64,000 nucleotides of DNA from an uncultured Oscillospiraceae bacterium (GCA_934462925.1 CAKSIT010000004.1:133448-197447); one strand, 5' to 3'. Shown: positions 33,040 through 41,819, numbered from the stretch's first letter. The notes: generated by a model from the sequence alone, not told the origin. Numbers and translations: made by a program.

Positions 33040-34047
33040 ATGCTTGTAAACAATAACGAGTATCTCGATATTGTCGAAACAATTAAGCTTGAAATAAAAA
33101 GCGCGCAATACAAAGCCGCCGTAAGCGTAAACAGAGAGCTTATTATGCTCTATTACAATATCGGTAAGATTATTAACGAGCATAAGACTTGGGGAAATAA
33201 GTTTATCGAAAACCTTGCCGCCGATATCCGCATATCGTTCCCCGATACAAAGGGCTACTCTATACGAAATCTGAAATATATGGCTAAATTTGCGGCGGAA
33301 TATCCCGACGAGCAATTTGTGCAGACAGTGTCTGCACAAATTCCGTGGTCTCACAACTGCGCTATTTTAGATAAGGTTAAAGAGTTTTCAAAGCGGGAAT
33401 GGTATATCAGAAAAGCCTGTGAGAATGGGTGGTCGCACAGCGTACTTATTCATCAGATAGAAAGCGGCTTGTATGAGCGGCAGGCAACGGCGGATAAGAT
33501 TTCAAATTTTGAAAGCCGCCTTGCCGCTCCGCAGAGCGAGCTTGCCGTTCAGACTATGAAAGACCCGTATGTGTTTGATTTTATTCCGTTCCGTGAGGAT
33601 ATGGTTGAAAGAGATATTGAGGAGGCTCTCGTCAAGGACGTCACAAAGCTGCTGCTTGAGCTTGGAACAGGCTTTGCCTTTCTCGGAAATCAGTACCGCC
33701 TGAATGTGGGCGGAGATGATTTTTATATCGACCTGCTGTTCTATAATCTTAATCTGCGCTGTTATGTGGTAATAGAGCTAAAAACAGGCGAGTTCAAACC
33801 CGAATTTGCAGGTCAGCTTAATTTTTATCTTTCGGCTGTTGACGGAATATTGAAGCGTGATGAGGATAACCCCTCTGTCGGCTTACTTCTTTGCAAGAGT
33901 AAAAACAATCTTGTTGCGGAGTATGCGCTTAAGGATATGTCAAAGCCTATGGGCGTCAGCGAATACACGATAACAAAGAGCCTGCCCGAAGAGCTGGAAA
34001 AGCAGCTGCCGTCTGTTGAGGATATTGAAAGCAGGATTAAGAAATAA
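33040..34047 (+). CDS. DUF1016/YhcG-family PD-(D/E)XK nuclease
   Basis: A 335-residue protein of the YhcG family. The N-terminal DUF1016 domain (about 1-150) has LYYNIGKIINEH and FPDTKGYSIRNLKYM. The C-terminal domain has the nuclease signature: FYIDLLFYNLNLRCYVVIELKTGEF gives D...E-x-K. Members often occur in defence islands or next to restriction systems, but no restriction genes are visible here. Preceded by AAAGGAGA. Base composition is AT-richer than the surroundings, as in the next gene, suggesting acquired DNA. Confidence 0.9.
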   Translation: MLVNNNEYLDIVETIKLEIKSAQYKAAVSVNRELIMLYYNIGKIINEHKTWGNKFIENLAADIRISFPDTKGYSIRNLKYMAKFAAEYPDEQFVQTVSAQIPWSHNCAILDKVKEFSKREWYIRKACENGWSHSVLIHQIESGLYERQATADKISNFESRLAAPQSELAVQTMKDPYVFDFIPFREDMVERDIEEALVKDVTKLLLELGTGFAFLGNQYRLNVGGDDFYIDLLFYNLNLRCYVVIELKTGEFKPEFAGQLNFYLSAVDGILKRDEDNPSVGLLLCKSKNNLVAEYALKDMSKPMGVSEYTITKSLPEELEKQLPSVEDIESRIKK

Positions 34048-34119
34048 GATTTACAGCCGCAGACGGATTTGCCGAATGCGTCGTATGATGCACAAAATTT
34101 GCTATGAAAGGATTTAAAA

Positions 34120-34683
34120 ATGTATTTATACCACTATTATGAAAGTACAGGCTTGCCGTTTGCAAATTTATCTGATTTATCGGTAAATGAAGCGAATGAT
34201 GTACTGAATAAAATAAAAAAAGATAAGCCCAATTCTCAGCACGCACAAAGACACGAAAAATATGTTGAATACAGAAGAAACTGCGAAAGCATACTTCGCA
34301 GCAGATTTATTGAAAAAGGCGGTGTTATCAAAAGAAATGTTCCTTATTATATGACTATTGAACATAGTCCTTGGTTAAGCACTTGGTTTGAGAATTCCGC
34401 ATTCATCAAAATTCCTATTGAAGAATTTGATATAAAGACATTATCATTTACATACGGTGATTCAATGCCTACATTCAGTCAGGCGATAGTGAACAAAAAA
34501 GAATATCATAATCAGCTCTACACTTATGATGAAATACTTAAAATAATTGATAAGTACGGTTTGCCGCAGAATTGGAATGATGACGGTAAATATGGATATG
34601 AGCGGTATATTGAGGTACATATCTGGAATGATTTCCCGATAAATAAATATATCAGTCTGTCGAAAAAGTCCAGCGAAAGCTAG
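34120..34683 (+). CDS. Hypothetical protein with remodelled 3' end
   Basis: A 187-residue soluble protein of unknown function, AT-rich, with GAAAGGAT upstream of the ATG. It starts with MYLYHYYESTGLPFANLSDLS and has a conserved-looking core NCESILRSRFIEKGG and YYMTIEHSPWLSTWFE. Its last dozen codons (ISLSKKSSES) are encoded by 34653-34671, which matches the terminal repeat of the structured element family (CAGTCTGTCGAAAAAGTCC). The original C-terminus has therefore probably been replaced. Confidence 0.7.
   Translation: MYLYHYYESTGLPFANLSDLSVNEANDVLNKIKKDKPNSQHAQRHEKYVEYRRNCESILRSRFIEKGGVIKRNVPYYMTIEHSPWLSTWFENSAFIKIPIEEFDIKTLSFTYGDSMPTFSQAIVNKKEYHNQLYTYDEILKIIDKYGLPQNWNDDGKYGYERYIEVHIWNDFPINKYISLSKKSSES
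34653..34671 (-). mobile_element. Remnant end of the structured repeat element
   Basis: CAGTCTGTCGAAAAAGTCC matches the start of copy 2 (25811) at 16 of 19 positions. The rest of the element is missing. It codes for the end of the upstream gene. Confidence 0.55.
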
Positions 34684-34726
34684 TCTTTTTTGCATAAATA
34701 TGATATAATAAAATGGGGTGATAAAA

Positions 34727-34822
34727 ATGCTAAGCAGAGAACAAAAAGAAAGAAACCAGAGTGAAATAATCTTTGTTGATTCAACTTTTTTACGAAATCC
34801 GAGTCTGACAAAAACACGGTAG
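34727..34822 (+). pseudogene. Truncated gene start next to the IS remnant
   Basis: A TATAAT box (34704-34709), a GGGGTGAT ribosome binding site and an ATG lead into 31 codons (MLSREQKERNQSEIIFVDST...) that run into the transposase remnant. It looks like the 5' end of a gene cut off by the insertion or a later deletion. The family is not recognised. Confidence 0.4.
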
Positions 34823-35154
34823 AGAGAACCGGGGTGTCGCGAATAAGCTTTATCCTCGCGCAGCTTGCCGTACAGTTCGCATATTGAAATGTTCGGATTC
34901 CTGCGGTGATAGTCCTTTATCCACTTTATTTCCTGCTCCGTATGCGCATTCGGGTGCGCTGTGTGCGGTCTGTGGGATTTTGGCATGAGAGATTCGCGAG
35001 TGCCGTCATACAGCCTGTTCCAACGCATAAGCGACGCCTTGGATATGTGATATTTCCGACAGACATAGCCTATGTCGCCGCTCTTGCGGTATGTTTCAAC
35101 CGCGTGAACCTTCGTGCTGACTTCGTGCGGCAAATGTATCCGTGTGAAGCGCAA
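34776..35154 (-). pseudogene. Transposase N-terminal remnant
   Basis: About 126 codons on the minus strand encode a helix-turn-helix region (GDIGYVCRKYHISKASLMRWNRLYDG) and a linker (HTEQEIKWIKDYHRRNPNISICELYGKL) like the N-terminus of DDE transposases of the IS481/IS3 type. The catalytic domain is missing; after RLGFRKKVES the frame enters unrelated DNA. The start would be TTG without a ribosome binding site. No terminal repeats were found. Confidence 0.75.
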
Positions 35155-35245
35155 TAATTGCTGGATTTTTTAAGGCGTTTGTGATATACTAAACTTGTGG
35201 GTATTGCCCGAAAGGGCATTGCAAAGGAAAGCGAGGTACAGAAAA

Positions 35246-35548
35246 ATGAGCGTTCTTACACTTACAAAGGATAATTTTAAGGAACACACCGCGCAGGGCG
35301 ATGTTCTTGTGGACTTCTGGGCGAGCTGGTGTGCGCCGTGCATGATGCAGTCGCCGATAGTTGACGCGGTAGCGGACGAGCGCGCGGACATCACCGTTGG
35401 CAAGGTGAACGTTGACGAGCAGCCCGAGCTTGCCGCGGCGTTCAGGGTGGAGAGCATTCCCACGCTGCTTATAATACGCGGCGGCATTGTTAAAGAGGTG
35501 CTTGTGGGACTGCACACAAAGGAGCAGATACTCGCGCAGTACGACTAA
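35246..35548 (+). CDS. trxA: Thioredoxin
   Basis: A 100-residue thioredoxin from the ATG at 35246. The active site reads WCAPC (28-32), where a typical thioredoxin has WCGPC; Gly to Ala is a known variant. The cis-proline segment SIPTLLI is present. It reduces protein disulfides in the cytoplasm. No thioredoxin reductase is adjacent. A TATACT box lies at 35184-35189 without a clear -35. Confidence 0.92.
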   Translation: MSVLTLTKDNFKEHTAQGDVLVDFWASWCAPCMMQSPIVDAVADERADITVGKVNVDEQPELAAAFRVESIPTLLIIRGGIVKEVLVGLHTKEQILAQYD

Positions 35549-35564
35549 TAACGGCTGACAAAAA

Positions 35565-35597
35565 GAGAAGCCCGAGGGACAAATTCCTCGGGCTTCT
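35565..35597 (+). terminator. Terminator after thioredoxin, upstream duplicate
   Basis: Hairpin GAAGCCCGAGG / CCTCGGGCTTC with loop GACAAATT. The same 33 bp recur at 35806-35838. Confidence 0.75.
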
Positions 35598-35805
35598 CAG
35601 CTTGTCGAAAAAATCAATTTTGCCCGCGTATGCGGGCTTTGAAATCAATTTTTTTGCCTCGGGCTTCCCGAGGCAAAAAACACTTCTATCCGCGCAAGTG
35701 TGCAAGCGACGGCTTCGCCTTACGCAAGACGGCAAGCCGTCAAACCGTGCGCGCAGCGCGGATGTCCCGTCGGGAAACCCCCGTATGGGGGTTTTTCGAC
35801 GGTCT
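35598..35805 (-). mobile_element. Structured repeat element, copy 3 (208 bp)
   Basis: Begins CAGCTTGTCGAAAAA and ends TTTTTCGACGGTCT, which are inverted repeats with few mismatches. It is flanked by a 33-bp direct repeat that is an entire terminator hairpin. The middle arm is longer than in copy 2, with two sub-hairpins (CGACGGCTTCGCC region and ACGGCAAGCCGT). Confidence 0.85.
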
Positions 35806-35838
35806 GAGAAGCCCGAGGGACAAATTCCTCGGGCTTCT
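35806..35838. terminator. Terminator, downstream duplicate
   Basis: Second copy of the 33-bp hairpin. It lies 17 bases beyond the stop of the convergent UPF0210 gene and may serve that gene. Confidence 0.7.
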
Positions 35839-35855
35839 GCCGTATTACGTTGCGT

Positions 35856-37211
35856 TTAATTTTTAAGGCTCTGAAGCGGCGCGGGTATTCTGCCGCCGCG
35901 GCTAATAAGCTTGGAAGCGGAGAACGGGCTTACCTTCATAACAGGGCCGCTGCCGAACAGTCCGCCGAACTCGAGCGTGTCGCCCTCTTTCATGCCTATT
36001 GCGGGGATAAGGCGCACGGCTGTAGTCTTGCTGTTTACCATGCCTATTGCCGCCTCGTCCGCGATTATTGCGGAAATGGTGTCCGCAGGCGTGTCGCCGG
36101 GGACTACTATCATATCAAGGCCTACGGAGCATACGGCGGTCATGGCTTCAAGCTTTTCAAGCGAGAGCGCGCCGCATACCGCGGCGTCTATCATGCCTGC
36201 GTCCTCGGACACGGGTATGAACGCGCCCGAAAGTCCGCCGACGTGCGAGGACGCCATAACGCCGCCCTTCTTCACCGCGTCGTTGAGCATTGCAAGGCAG
36301 GCGGTAGTGCCGTGCGCGCCGCAGCGCTCAAGACCTATTTCTTCGAGAATGTGCGCCACGCTGTCGCCTACCGCGGGCGTGGGCGCTAAGGACAGGTCCA
36401 CAATGCCGAACGGCACGTTGAGCCTGCGCGAGGCCTCCGTAGCCACAAGCTGTCCCATGCGCGTTATCTTGAACGCGGTCTTTTTAATAACGTCCGCTAT
36501 CTCGCTCATGTTGGCGTCGGGGTGCTTTGCAAGAGCCGCGCGCACAACGCCGGGGCCTGATACGCCTACGTTTATCTCGGTGTCGTACTCGCCCACGCCG
36601 TGGAACGCGCCCGCCATAAAGGGGTTATCCTCCACCGCGTTGCAGAACACGACTATCTTGGCAGCGCCGAAGCAGTGGTTGTCCTTTGTCGCTTCCGAAG
36701 CCTTTACGATGGTCTGTCCCATCATGGCTACCGCGTCCATGTTGATGCCCGCCCTTGTAGAGCCGATGTTTACCGACGAGCATACGTTCGTGGTTTCGGC
36801 CAGCGCCTGCGGAATGGACTCGATAAGCTCCCTGTCGCCTGCGGAAAAGCCCTTGTGTACAAGCGCGGAGTAGCCGCCGATGTAGTTTACGCCCGTGCCG
36901 TCCGCCGCCTTTTGCAGGGCGTGCGCGAACTTTACGGGGCTTTTGCCCGTAGCCGCAGCCACCATTGCAATGGGCGTTACGGAAATGCGCTTGTTTATTA
37001 TCGGGATACCGTATTGCTTTTCAATGTCCTCGCCCGTCTGCACGAGCTTTTCCGCCTTGCGCATTATCTTGTCGTAAACCTTGTCGCAGGCTCTGTCGGT
37101 GTCGCTGTCGATGCAGTCAAGCAGGGAAATACCCATCGTTATCGTGCGGATATCGAGGTTTTCCTCCTGAATCATCTTTATGGTTTCCAGTATATCGCCT
37201 GTGTTGAGCAT
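35856..37211 (-). CDS. UPF0210 / PFL-family protein (DUF711)
   Basis: A 451-residue protein of the UPF0210 family, related in fold to pyruvate formate-lyase-like barrels. The family shares [45 protein letters not shown] and [14 protein letters not shown], all visible. The biochemical role is not known. It is encoded 20 bases after an ACT-domain gene, a pairing conserved across Firmicutes and some archaea, which suggests an amino-acid-regulated complex. Confidence 0.93.
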   Translation of the reverse strand: MLNTGDILETIKMIQEENLDIRTITMGISLLDCIDSDTDRACDKVYDKIMRKAEKLVQTGEDIEKQYGIPIINKRISVTPIAMVAAATGKSPVKFAHALQKAADGTGVNYIGGYSALVHKGFSAGDRELIESIPQALAETTNVCSSVNIGSTRAGINMDAVAMMGQTIVKASEATKDNHCFGAAKIVVFCNAVEDNPFMAGAFHGVGEYDTEINVGVSGPGVVRAALAKHPDANMSEIADVIKKTAFKITRMGQLVATEASRRLNVPFGIVDLSLAPTPAVGDSVAHILEEIGLERCGAHGTTACLAMLNDAVKKGGVMASSHVGGLSGAFIPVSEDAGMIDAAVCGALSLEKLEAMTAVCSVGLDMIVVPGDTPADTISAIIADEAAIGMVNSKTTAVRLIPAIGMKEGDTLEFGGLFGSGPVMKVSPFSASKLISRGGRIPAPLQSLKN

Positions 37212-37231
37212 AAGTCAGTTCTCCTTAGAAA

Positions 37232-37501
37232 TCAGATTTTGTGCATGGAATTAAAGATATCCTCGTGCATAACGTGTACCTGAAGCCCCATCTCAGCGCC
37301 TGCCGCCTTGAGCTTCTCCGCAAAGTCGATGTAATCGATGGACAATTTTGATATTTCTATCATCATCGTCATGGCGAAAAGGTCCTGCATGATGGTCTGC
37401 GTAACGTCCATGACGTTTGCGCCGTACTGCGCGCATATACCGCTTACCTTTGCAAGTATGCCTACGGTGTCCTTACCGATTACTGCAACAACTGCTCTCA
37501 T
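37232..37501 (-). CDS. ACT-domain protein (UPF0237)
   Basis: An 89-residue protein that is a single ACT domain: MRAVVAVIGKDTVGILAKVSGICAQYGANVMDVTQTIMQDLFAMTM. ACT domains bind small ligands, usually amino acids. First gene of the operon with UPF0210; CAGGAGG precedes the ATG. Confidence 0.92.
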   Translation of the reverse strand: MRAVVAVIGKDTVGILAKVSGICAQYGANVMDVTQTIMQDLFAMTMMIEISKLSIDYIDFAEKLKAAGAEMGLQVHVMHEDIFNSMHKI

Positions 37502-37577
37502 TTTTTTCCTCCTGTCCTGCGGTCAATTTGTCTAAAAAACTGAGCCGCAACCCTTGTTTTTTTATGTTTTCTATTCT

Positions 37578-37606
37578 ATTATACTAAAAAATTTAGAAAA
37601 AGTAAA
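37578..37606 (-). promoter_or_regulatory. Promoter of the ACT-UPF0210 operon
   Basis: TTTACT (37606-37601), 17 bases, TATAAT (37583-37578) on the minus strand. Confidence 0.7.
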
Positions 37607-37614
37607 TCTATTCA

Positions 37615-37643
37615 TAGACAAATCGTAAAATTTGTGATAAAAT
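37615..37643 (+). promoter_or_regulatory. Promoter of the PHP gene
   Basis: TAGACA (37615-37620), 17 bases, TAAAAT (37638-37643), divergent from the ACT promoter. Confidence 0.6.
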
Positions 37644-37726
37644 AATAAAAAAAGCGCCCCGAGGGATTTTTTTATGTGTATTTTTTTGCACGGGGTTATT
37701 CCACACGCGAAAGAGGACGAGATATT

Positions 37727-38620
37727 TTGCATAAGGATATGATTCCCGCAGACTGTCACACCCACTCGCTGCTGTCGCCCGACGGGCATGACGAACCCAT
37801 GATAATGGCGGCGCGAGCCTGCGGGCTGGGGATAAGACATTTTGCGATAACCGACCACATAGAAATTGATAAGCTTGACGAATGGGACTACGCGGGCGCG
37901 CTTGAAAAGTCGTTCGCGGCGTTTGCCGAAATAAAAGAGCGCTTTGCGGGCAAAATGAACGTATACTACGGCGCGGAGCTTGGCCAGCCGCTCTACGGCC
38001 TGCCGCGCGCGGAGGAGATACTTGCGCGCTATGACTTTGATTTCGTGCTGGGTTCGCAGCACCGCACAAAAAGCTACCCCTATCTCGACAAAGTGCCGAA
38101 TACGCCCGAGGACAGGCGGCGCTGCCTTGACGAGTATTTCGAGGAGGAGCTTGCGCTTGCGGAGTACGGGCGCTTCTGCTCGCTGTCGCACCTTACGTTC
38201 CCGCTGCGGTTTCTGGCGCTTCACGAGGGCGCTCAGGGCGCGCCGCTTTTCACGCGGGACATGGAGCGCTACCGCACGATAATCGACAAGATATTTGAAA
38301 CTATCATTTCAAAGGGCATAGCGCTCGAGGTAAATTCCGCGGGGATAAGAAAGGGGCTTGGCGTACCCATGCCAGCGGCGGAGTATATAGCGCGTTACCG
38401 CGCGCTCGGCGGCAGGCTTGTCACCATAGGCAGCGACGCGCACTACGAGCGCGACGTTGGCGCGGATATCCCGCAGTGCCTTGAAATGATACGCGGCGCG
38501 GGCTTTTCACAGATATGCGTGTTCTCAAAGAAAGAGCCGATATTTATTGATATCTCAGACCGTCGAAAACCCCCATACGGGGTTTTCGACGGGGGCATCC
38601 GCACTGCGCGCACGGTTTGA
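37727..38620 (+). CDS. PHP-domain histidinol-phosphatase-like protein
   Basis: A 297-residue PHP phosphoesterase. Metal ligands are visible as DCHTHSLLSPDG near the N-terminus, ITDHIEID, YYGAELG, GSQHRT, SLSHLTFP and TIGSDAHY. The family includes HisJ-type histidinol phosphatase; no other his genes are nearby, so the substrate is uncertain. A TTG at 37727 is preferred because GAGGA precedes it by nine bases; the ATG at 37739 is the alternative. The last 22 or so residues (from DISDRRKPPYG) are encoded by the inserted structured repeat element, so the native C-terminus has been replaced. Confidence 0.85.
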   Translation: MHKDMIPADCHTHSLLSPDGHDEPMIMAARACGLGIRHFAITDHIEIDKLDEWDYAGALEKSFAAFAEIKERFAGKMNVYYGAELGQPLYGLPRAEEILARYDFDFVLGSQHRTKSYPYLDKVPNTPEDRRRCLDEYFEEELALAEYGRFCSLSHLTFPLRFLALHEGAQGAPLFTRDMERYRTIIDKIFETIISKGIALEVNSAGIRKGLGVPMPAAEYIARYRALGGRLVTIGSDAHYERDVGADIPQCLEMIRGAGFSQICVFSKKEPIFIDISDRRKPPYGVFDGGIRTARTV

Positions 38621-38769
38621 CGGCACACCGTCATGCGTAAGCCATGCATAGCATGGTGTCGCTTGCACACTTGCGCGGATAGAAGATTTTTTTGCCTCGG
38701 GAAGCCCGAGGCAAAAAAGGGATTTCAAAACCTGAATACACAGGCAAATATGATTTTTTCTACAGACTG
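38556..38769 (+). mobile_element. Structured repeat element, copy 4 (about 214 bp)
   Basis: Begins CAGACCGTCGAAAAC and ends TTTTTTCTACAGACTG, flanked by the 15-bp direct repeat CGATATTTATTGATA (38538-38552 and 38770-38784). Arms are ATCCGC/GCGGAT with a long variable middle and TTGCCTCGGG/CCCGAGGCAA. The left direct repeat lies inside the PHP coding frame. Confidence 0.85.
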
Positions 38770-38808
38770 CGATATTTATTGATAATCTGAAATACGGAGG
38801 AAATTGAT

Positions 38809-39297
38809 ATGATGAATAAAAACAAGCTGCTTGACCTGTTAAGACAAAACGCGCGGCTTACAAACGCGGAGCTTGCCGCCATGCTGGACTGCACCGAGGC
38901 GGAGGCCGCCGCGGGGATTGCCGAGCTTGAAAGCGACGGCATTATAATGGGCTATTCCGCGATAATAAACGAGGAAAAGGCGGACGAAACGGGCGTTACG
39001 GCGATAATCGAGATAAAGGTAACGCCGATGAAGGACCACGGCTTCGACGACCTTGCGCACACGATAATGAAGTACGAGGAGGTTGACACCGTATTCCTGC
39101 TTAGCGGCGCTTACGACCTGTCCGTGACGATAACCGGTACTAGCCTGCGCAAGGTGGCGCTTTTCGTAAGCGAGCGGCTTTCCGCGCTTGACGGCGTGCT
39201 TTCCACCACAACGCACTTTGTGCTGCGCCGTTATAAGGAGAAGAACCACTATTTCAGCGAAGAAGTCTCCGATGAAAGGAGTATGGTTTCCCCGTGA
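38809..39297 (+). CDS. Lrp/AsnC-family transcriptional regulator
   Basis: A 162-residue Lrp/AsnC protein. The N-terminal winged HTH (LLDLLRQNARLTNAELAAMLDCTEAEAAAGIAELESDGIIMGYSAIIN) is followed by the RAM effector domain (IEIKVTPMKDHGFDDLAHTIMKYEEVDTVFLLSGAYDLSVTI). Such proteins sense amino acids. The stop overlaps the GTG of the aminotransferase gene (GTGA), so the regulator and enzyme are coupled. TACGGAGGAAAT precedes the start. Confidence 0.93.
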   Translation: MMNKNKLLDLLRQNARLTNAELAAMLDCTEAEAAAGIAELESDGIIMGYSAIINEEKADETGVTAIIEIKVTPMKDHGFDDLAHTIMKYEEVDTVFLLSGAYDLSVTITGTSLRKVALFVSERLSALDGVLSTTTHFVLRRYKEKNHYFSEEVSDERSMVSP

Positions 39298-40478
39298 TAG
39301 ATTACGACAAGATACTCCCCGAAAAGATAAAGAGCATACAGCCCTCGGGGATAAGAAAATTCTTTGATATCGCCCAGCAGGTAGAGGGCGTTATCTCCCT
39401 GTCCGTGGGCGAGCCGGACTTTAAAACGCCGTGGGCTGCCCGCAAGGAAGCCATAGGCGTGCTTGAAAAGGGCAGAACGGCGTATACCGCGAACAGCGGC
39501 CTTATTGAGCTGCGCCGCGTTATAGCGCAGTACACAAGGGACAGGATACACACCGAGTACGACCCCGACGGCGAGATAATCGTGACGGTAGGCGGCTCGG
39601 AGGCTATAGACATGGCTATACGCACGCTTGTGCAGGACGGCGACGAGGTGTTAGTACCCGAGCCGAGCTTTGTGTGCTACTCGCCGATAGTGTCTGTATG
39701 CGGCGGCGTTCCCGTACCTATAGTTACAAGGCAGGAGGACAAATTCCGCCTTACGGCGCAGGCGCTGCGCGATAAGATAACGCCGCGCACCAAGGCGCTT
39801 ATCCTGCCGTTCCCCAACAACCCGACGGGCGCTGTAATGCGCCGTCCCGACCTTGAGGCTATCGCGGAGGTCCTGCGCGGCACGGACATCATCATCATCT
39901 CCGACGAGATATACAGCGAGATGACCTATAACGGCGAAAGGCACGTTTCCATAGTAGAAATAGACGGCATGAAGGAGCGCACAATCGTTATAAACGGCTT
40001 TTCAAAGGCGTTTGCAATGACGGGCTGGCGCTTAGGCTACGCAATAGGGCCGCGCCCGATACTCAAGCAAATGCTTAAGCTGCACCAGTACTGCATAATG
40101 AGCAGCCCCACCGTCAGCCAGTACGCCGCCATTGCCGCCATGACAAAATGCCGCGGCGACGTGGAGCATATGATAGACGAGTACGATATGCGCCGCAGGC
40201 TTGTGGTAAAGGGCTTTAACGATATGGGACTCGAGTGCTTCGAGCCTGAGGGCGCGTTTTACGTTTTCCCGTGCATAAAGTCCACGGGCATGACAAGCTC
40301 GGAGTTCTGCGAAAAGCTGATTTACGCCAAAAAGGTAGCGGTAGTGCCGGGCAACGCGTTCGGGCAGAGCGGCGAGGGCTTCGTGCGCGTTTCCTACGCG
40401 TACTCGCTGCAGCACCTTACAACGGCGCTTGCGCGTATAAGGGAGTTCCTTGACGAGCTTAACGCGGGCAAGGCGTGA
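39294..40478 (+). CDS. PLP-dependent aminotransferase, class I/II
   Basis: A 394-residue fold-type I aminotransferase beginning with GTG (AAAGGAG upstream). Motifs: SVGEPDFKTPWAARKEA, NNPTGAVM, DEIYSEMTYNGERHVS, and the PLP lysine in GFSKAFAMTGWRLGYA (about residue 235). It resembles aspartate/aromatic aminotransferases of Firmicutes; the substrate cannot be decided from sequence. The upstream AsnC-type regulator suggests amino-acid-responsive control. The stop overlaps the region of the ispE start. Confidence 0.92.
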   Translation: MIDYDKILPEKIKSIQPSGIRKFFDIAQQVEGVISLSVGEPDFKTPWAARKEAIGVLEKGRTAYTANSGLIELRRVIAQYTRDRIHTEYDPDGEIIVTVGGSEAIDMAIRTLVQDGDEVLVPEPSFVCYSPIVSVCGGVPVPIVTRQEDKFRLTAQALRDKITPRTKALILPFPNNPTGAVMRRPDLEAIAEVLRGTDIIIISDEIYSEMTYNGERHVSIVEIDGMKERTIVINGFSKAFAMTGWRLGYAIGPRPILKQMLKLHQYCIMSSPTVSQYAAIAAMTKCRGDVEHMIDEYDMRRRLVVKGFNDMGLECFEPEGAFYVFPCIKSTGMTSSEFCEKLIYAKKVAVVPGNAFGQSGEGFVRVSYAYSLQHLTTALARIREFLDELNAGKA

Positions 40479-40480
40479 GC

Positions 40481-41329
40481 ATGGAGAAAGTAACGCTTCT
40501 GGCGAACGCCAAGCTCAACCTTTACCTTGACATAACGGGTCGGCGCGCGGACGGCTACCACCTGCTTGAAACGGTAATGCAAAGCGTTGACCTGTGCGAC
40601 GCCGTAACGGTAACGCGCGGCGGCGAGGGTATTTCCGTTTCCTGCACCGACCCGAATATCCCCTCGGGAGAGGGGAACGTATGCCACAGGGCGGCGCTTG
40701 CCTTTTTTGAGAGGGCGGGCGCACGCTTCGGGGCGAGCATACGCATTGACAAGCGCATACCGAGCGGCGCGGGCATGGGCGGCGGCAGCGCGGACGCCGC
40801 TGCGGCGCTGCGCGGGCTGAACGCGCTTGCGGGCGGCGCTCTTTCGGAGGAGGAGCTTTTGCGCGCGGCGCTTTCTGCGGGCGCGGACGTGCCTTTCTGC
40901 CTTTGCGGCGGCACGCGCGTGTGCAGGGGCATAGGCGAACTTATGGAGAGCGCCCCGCCCATCGCCGAGGGGTGCTATCTCGTGGTAAAGCCGCAGTATT
41001 CCTGCCCGACGGGGGCGGCGTACGCAAGCTACGACAGCGCCCCGCGCGAGCCGAAAAACGCGCTTTCGCAGTTTATAGCGTCGGGCGCGGATTACGCAGA
41101 GCGGCTTTACAACGTGTTTGAGGAGCTTTACGCGGACGAGCGCACCGAGCGCATAAAGCGGCGGCTGCTTTCGGCGGGGGCGCGCGGCGCTTCGCTTACG
41201 GGCAGCGGCTCGGCGGTGTTCGGCGTGTTTGCGCGGGAGAGCGAGGCGGCAGGCGCGGCGGCGCTTTTCCCGCAGTGCTTTACCGCGGTGTGCAGGCCCT
41301 GCGCGGCGGGCGTAGTGCAGCTCCCCTGA
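40481..41329 (+). CDS. ispE: 4-diphosphocytidyl-2-C-methyl-D-erythritol kinase
   Basis: A 282-residue GHMP kinase of the non-mevalonate isoprenoid pathway; it phosphorylates the 2-hydroxyl of CDP-methylerythritol. ANAKLNLYLDITGRRADGYHLLETVMQSVDL and the ATP loop PSGAGMGGGSADAAAALRGLN (about 88-108) are diagnostic, as is the late LTGSGSAVFGVF. ATG at 40481 is chosen over a GTG six bases earlier that overlaps the previous stop; both are possible. Confidence 0.95.
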   Translation: MEKVTLLANAKLNLYLDITGRRADGYHLLETVMQSVDLCDAVTVTRGGEGISVSCTDPNIPSGEGNVCHRAALAFFERAGARFGASIRIDKRIPSGAGMGGGSADAAAALRGLNALAGGALSEEELLRAALSAGADVPFCLCGGTRVCRGIGELMESAPPIAEGCYLVVKPQYSCPTGAAYASYDSAPREPKNALSQFIASGADYAERLYNVFEELYADERTERIKRRLLSAGARGASLTGSGSAVFGVFARESEAAGAAALFPQCFTAVCRPCAAGVVQLP

Positions 41330-41388
41330 ATAGGGCGGCCATTATATAAACTGAGGCGGTGAGCCGCCGTAAAGAAGGAGGCTTCAAT

Positions 41389-41745
41389 ATGATAACGGTA
41401 CAGAACCATGTCGGCAAGATAAACATTTCGCAGGATTATTTTATGGCGCTTATCGGCAACACCGTAACAAAGTGCTTCGGTGTGGTGTCGATGAATGTTA
41501 TGAGCGCAAAGCAGACTATCCTCGCCGCGCTCCCGTTCTCAAAAAAGCATGAGAACAGCAGGGGCGTGACGGTGCGCGTGGGCAGGGATAAGCTGGTGAT
41601 AGACCTGCACATCTCGCTGCTTTACGGCGTTAATATGAAGGCTGTGGTGCGTTCCATTATCCACAAGGTGTCGTACACCGTGGAGGAGAACACGGGCATT
41701 TCCGTGGAGAAAGTCAACGTTTTTGTGGACGATATCCGCGTTTAA
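41389..41745 (+). CDS. Asp23/Gls24-family envelope stress protein
   Basis: A 118-residue protein with the Asp23/Gls24 fold: GKINISQDYFMALIGNTVTKCFGVVSMN, VRVGRDKLVIDLHISLLYGVNMKAVVRSI and the C-terminal VNVFVDDIRV. It corresponds to B. subtilis YloU, whose gene likewise precedes the YloV kinase gene. AAGGAGG precedes the ATG at 41389. Confidence 0.92.
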   Translation: MITVQNHVGKINISQDYFMALIGNTVTKCFGVVSMNVMSAKQTILAALPFSKKHENSRGVTVRVGRDKLVIDLHISLLYGVNMKAVVRSIIHKVSYTVEENTGISVEKVNVFVDDIRV

Positions 41746-41819
41746 GGGCTGAACCGAACGAACCGAACAACGGATTTGAGCGGCAGGCTCAGCATAATAC
41801 AGGAAGGACAGAGAAAAAA

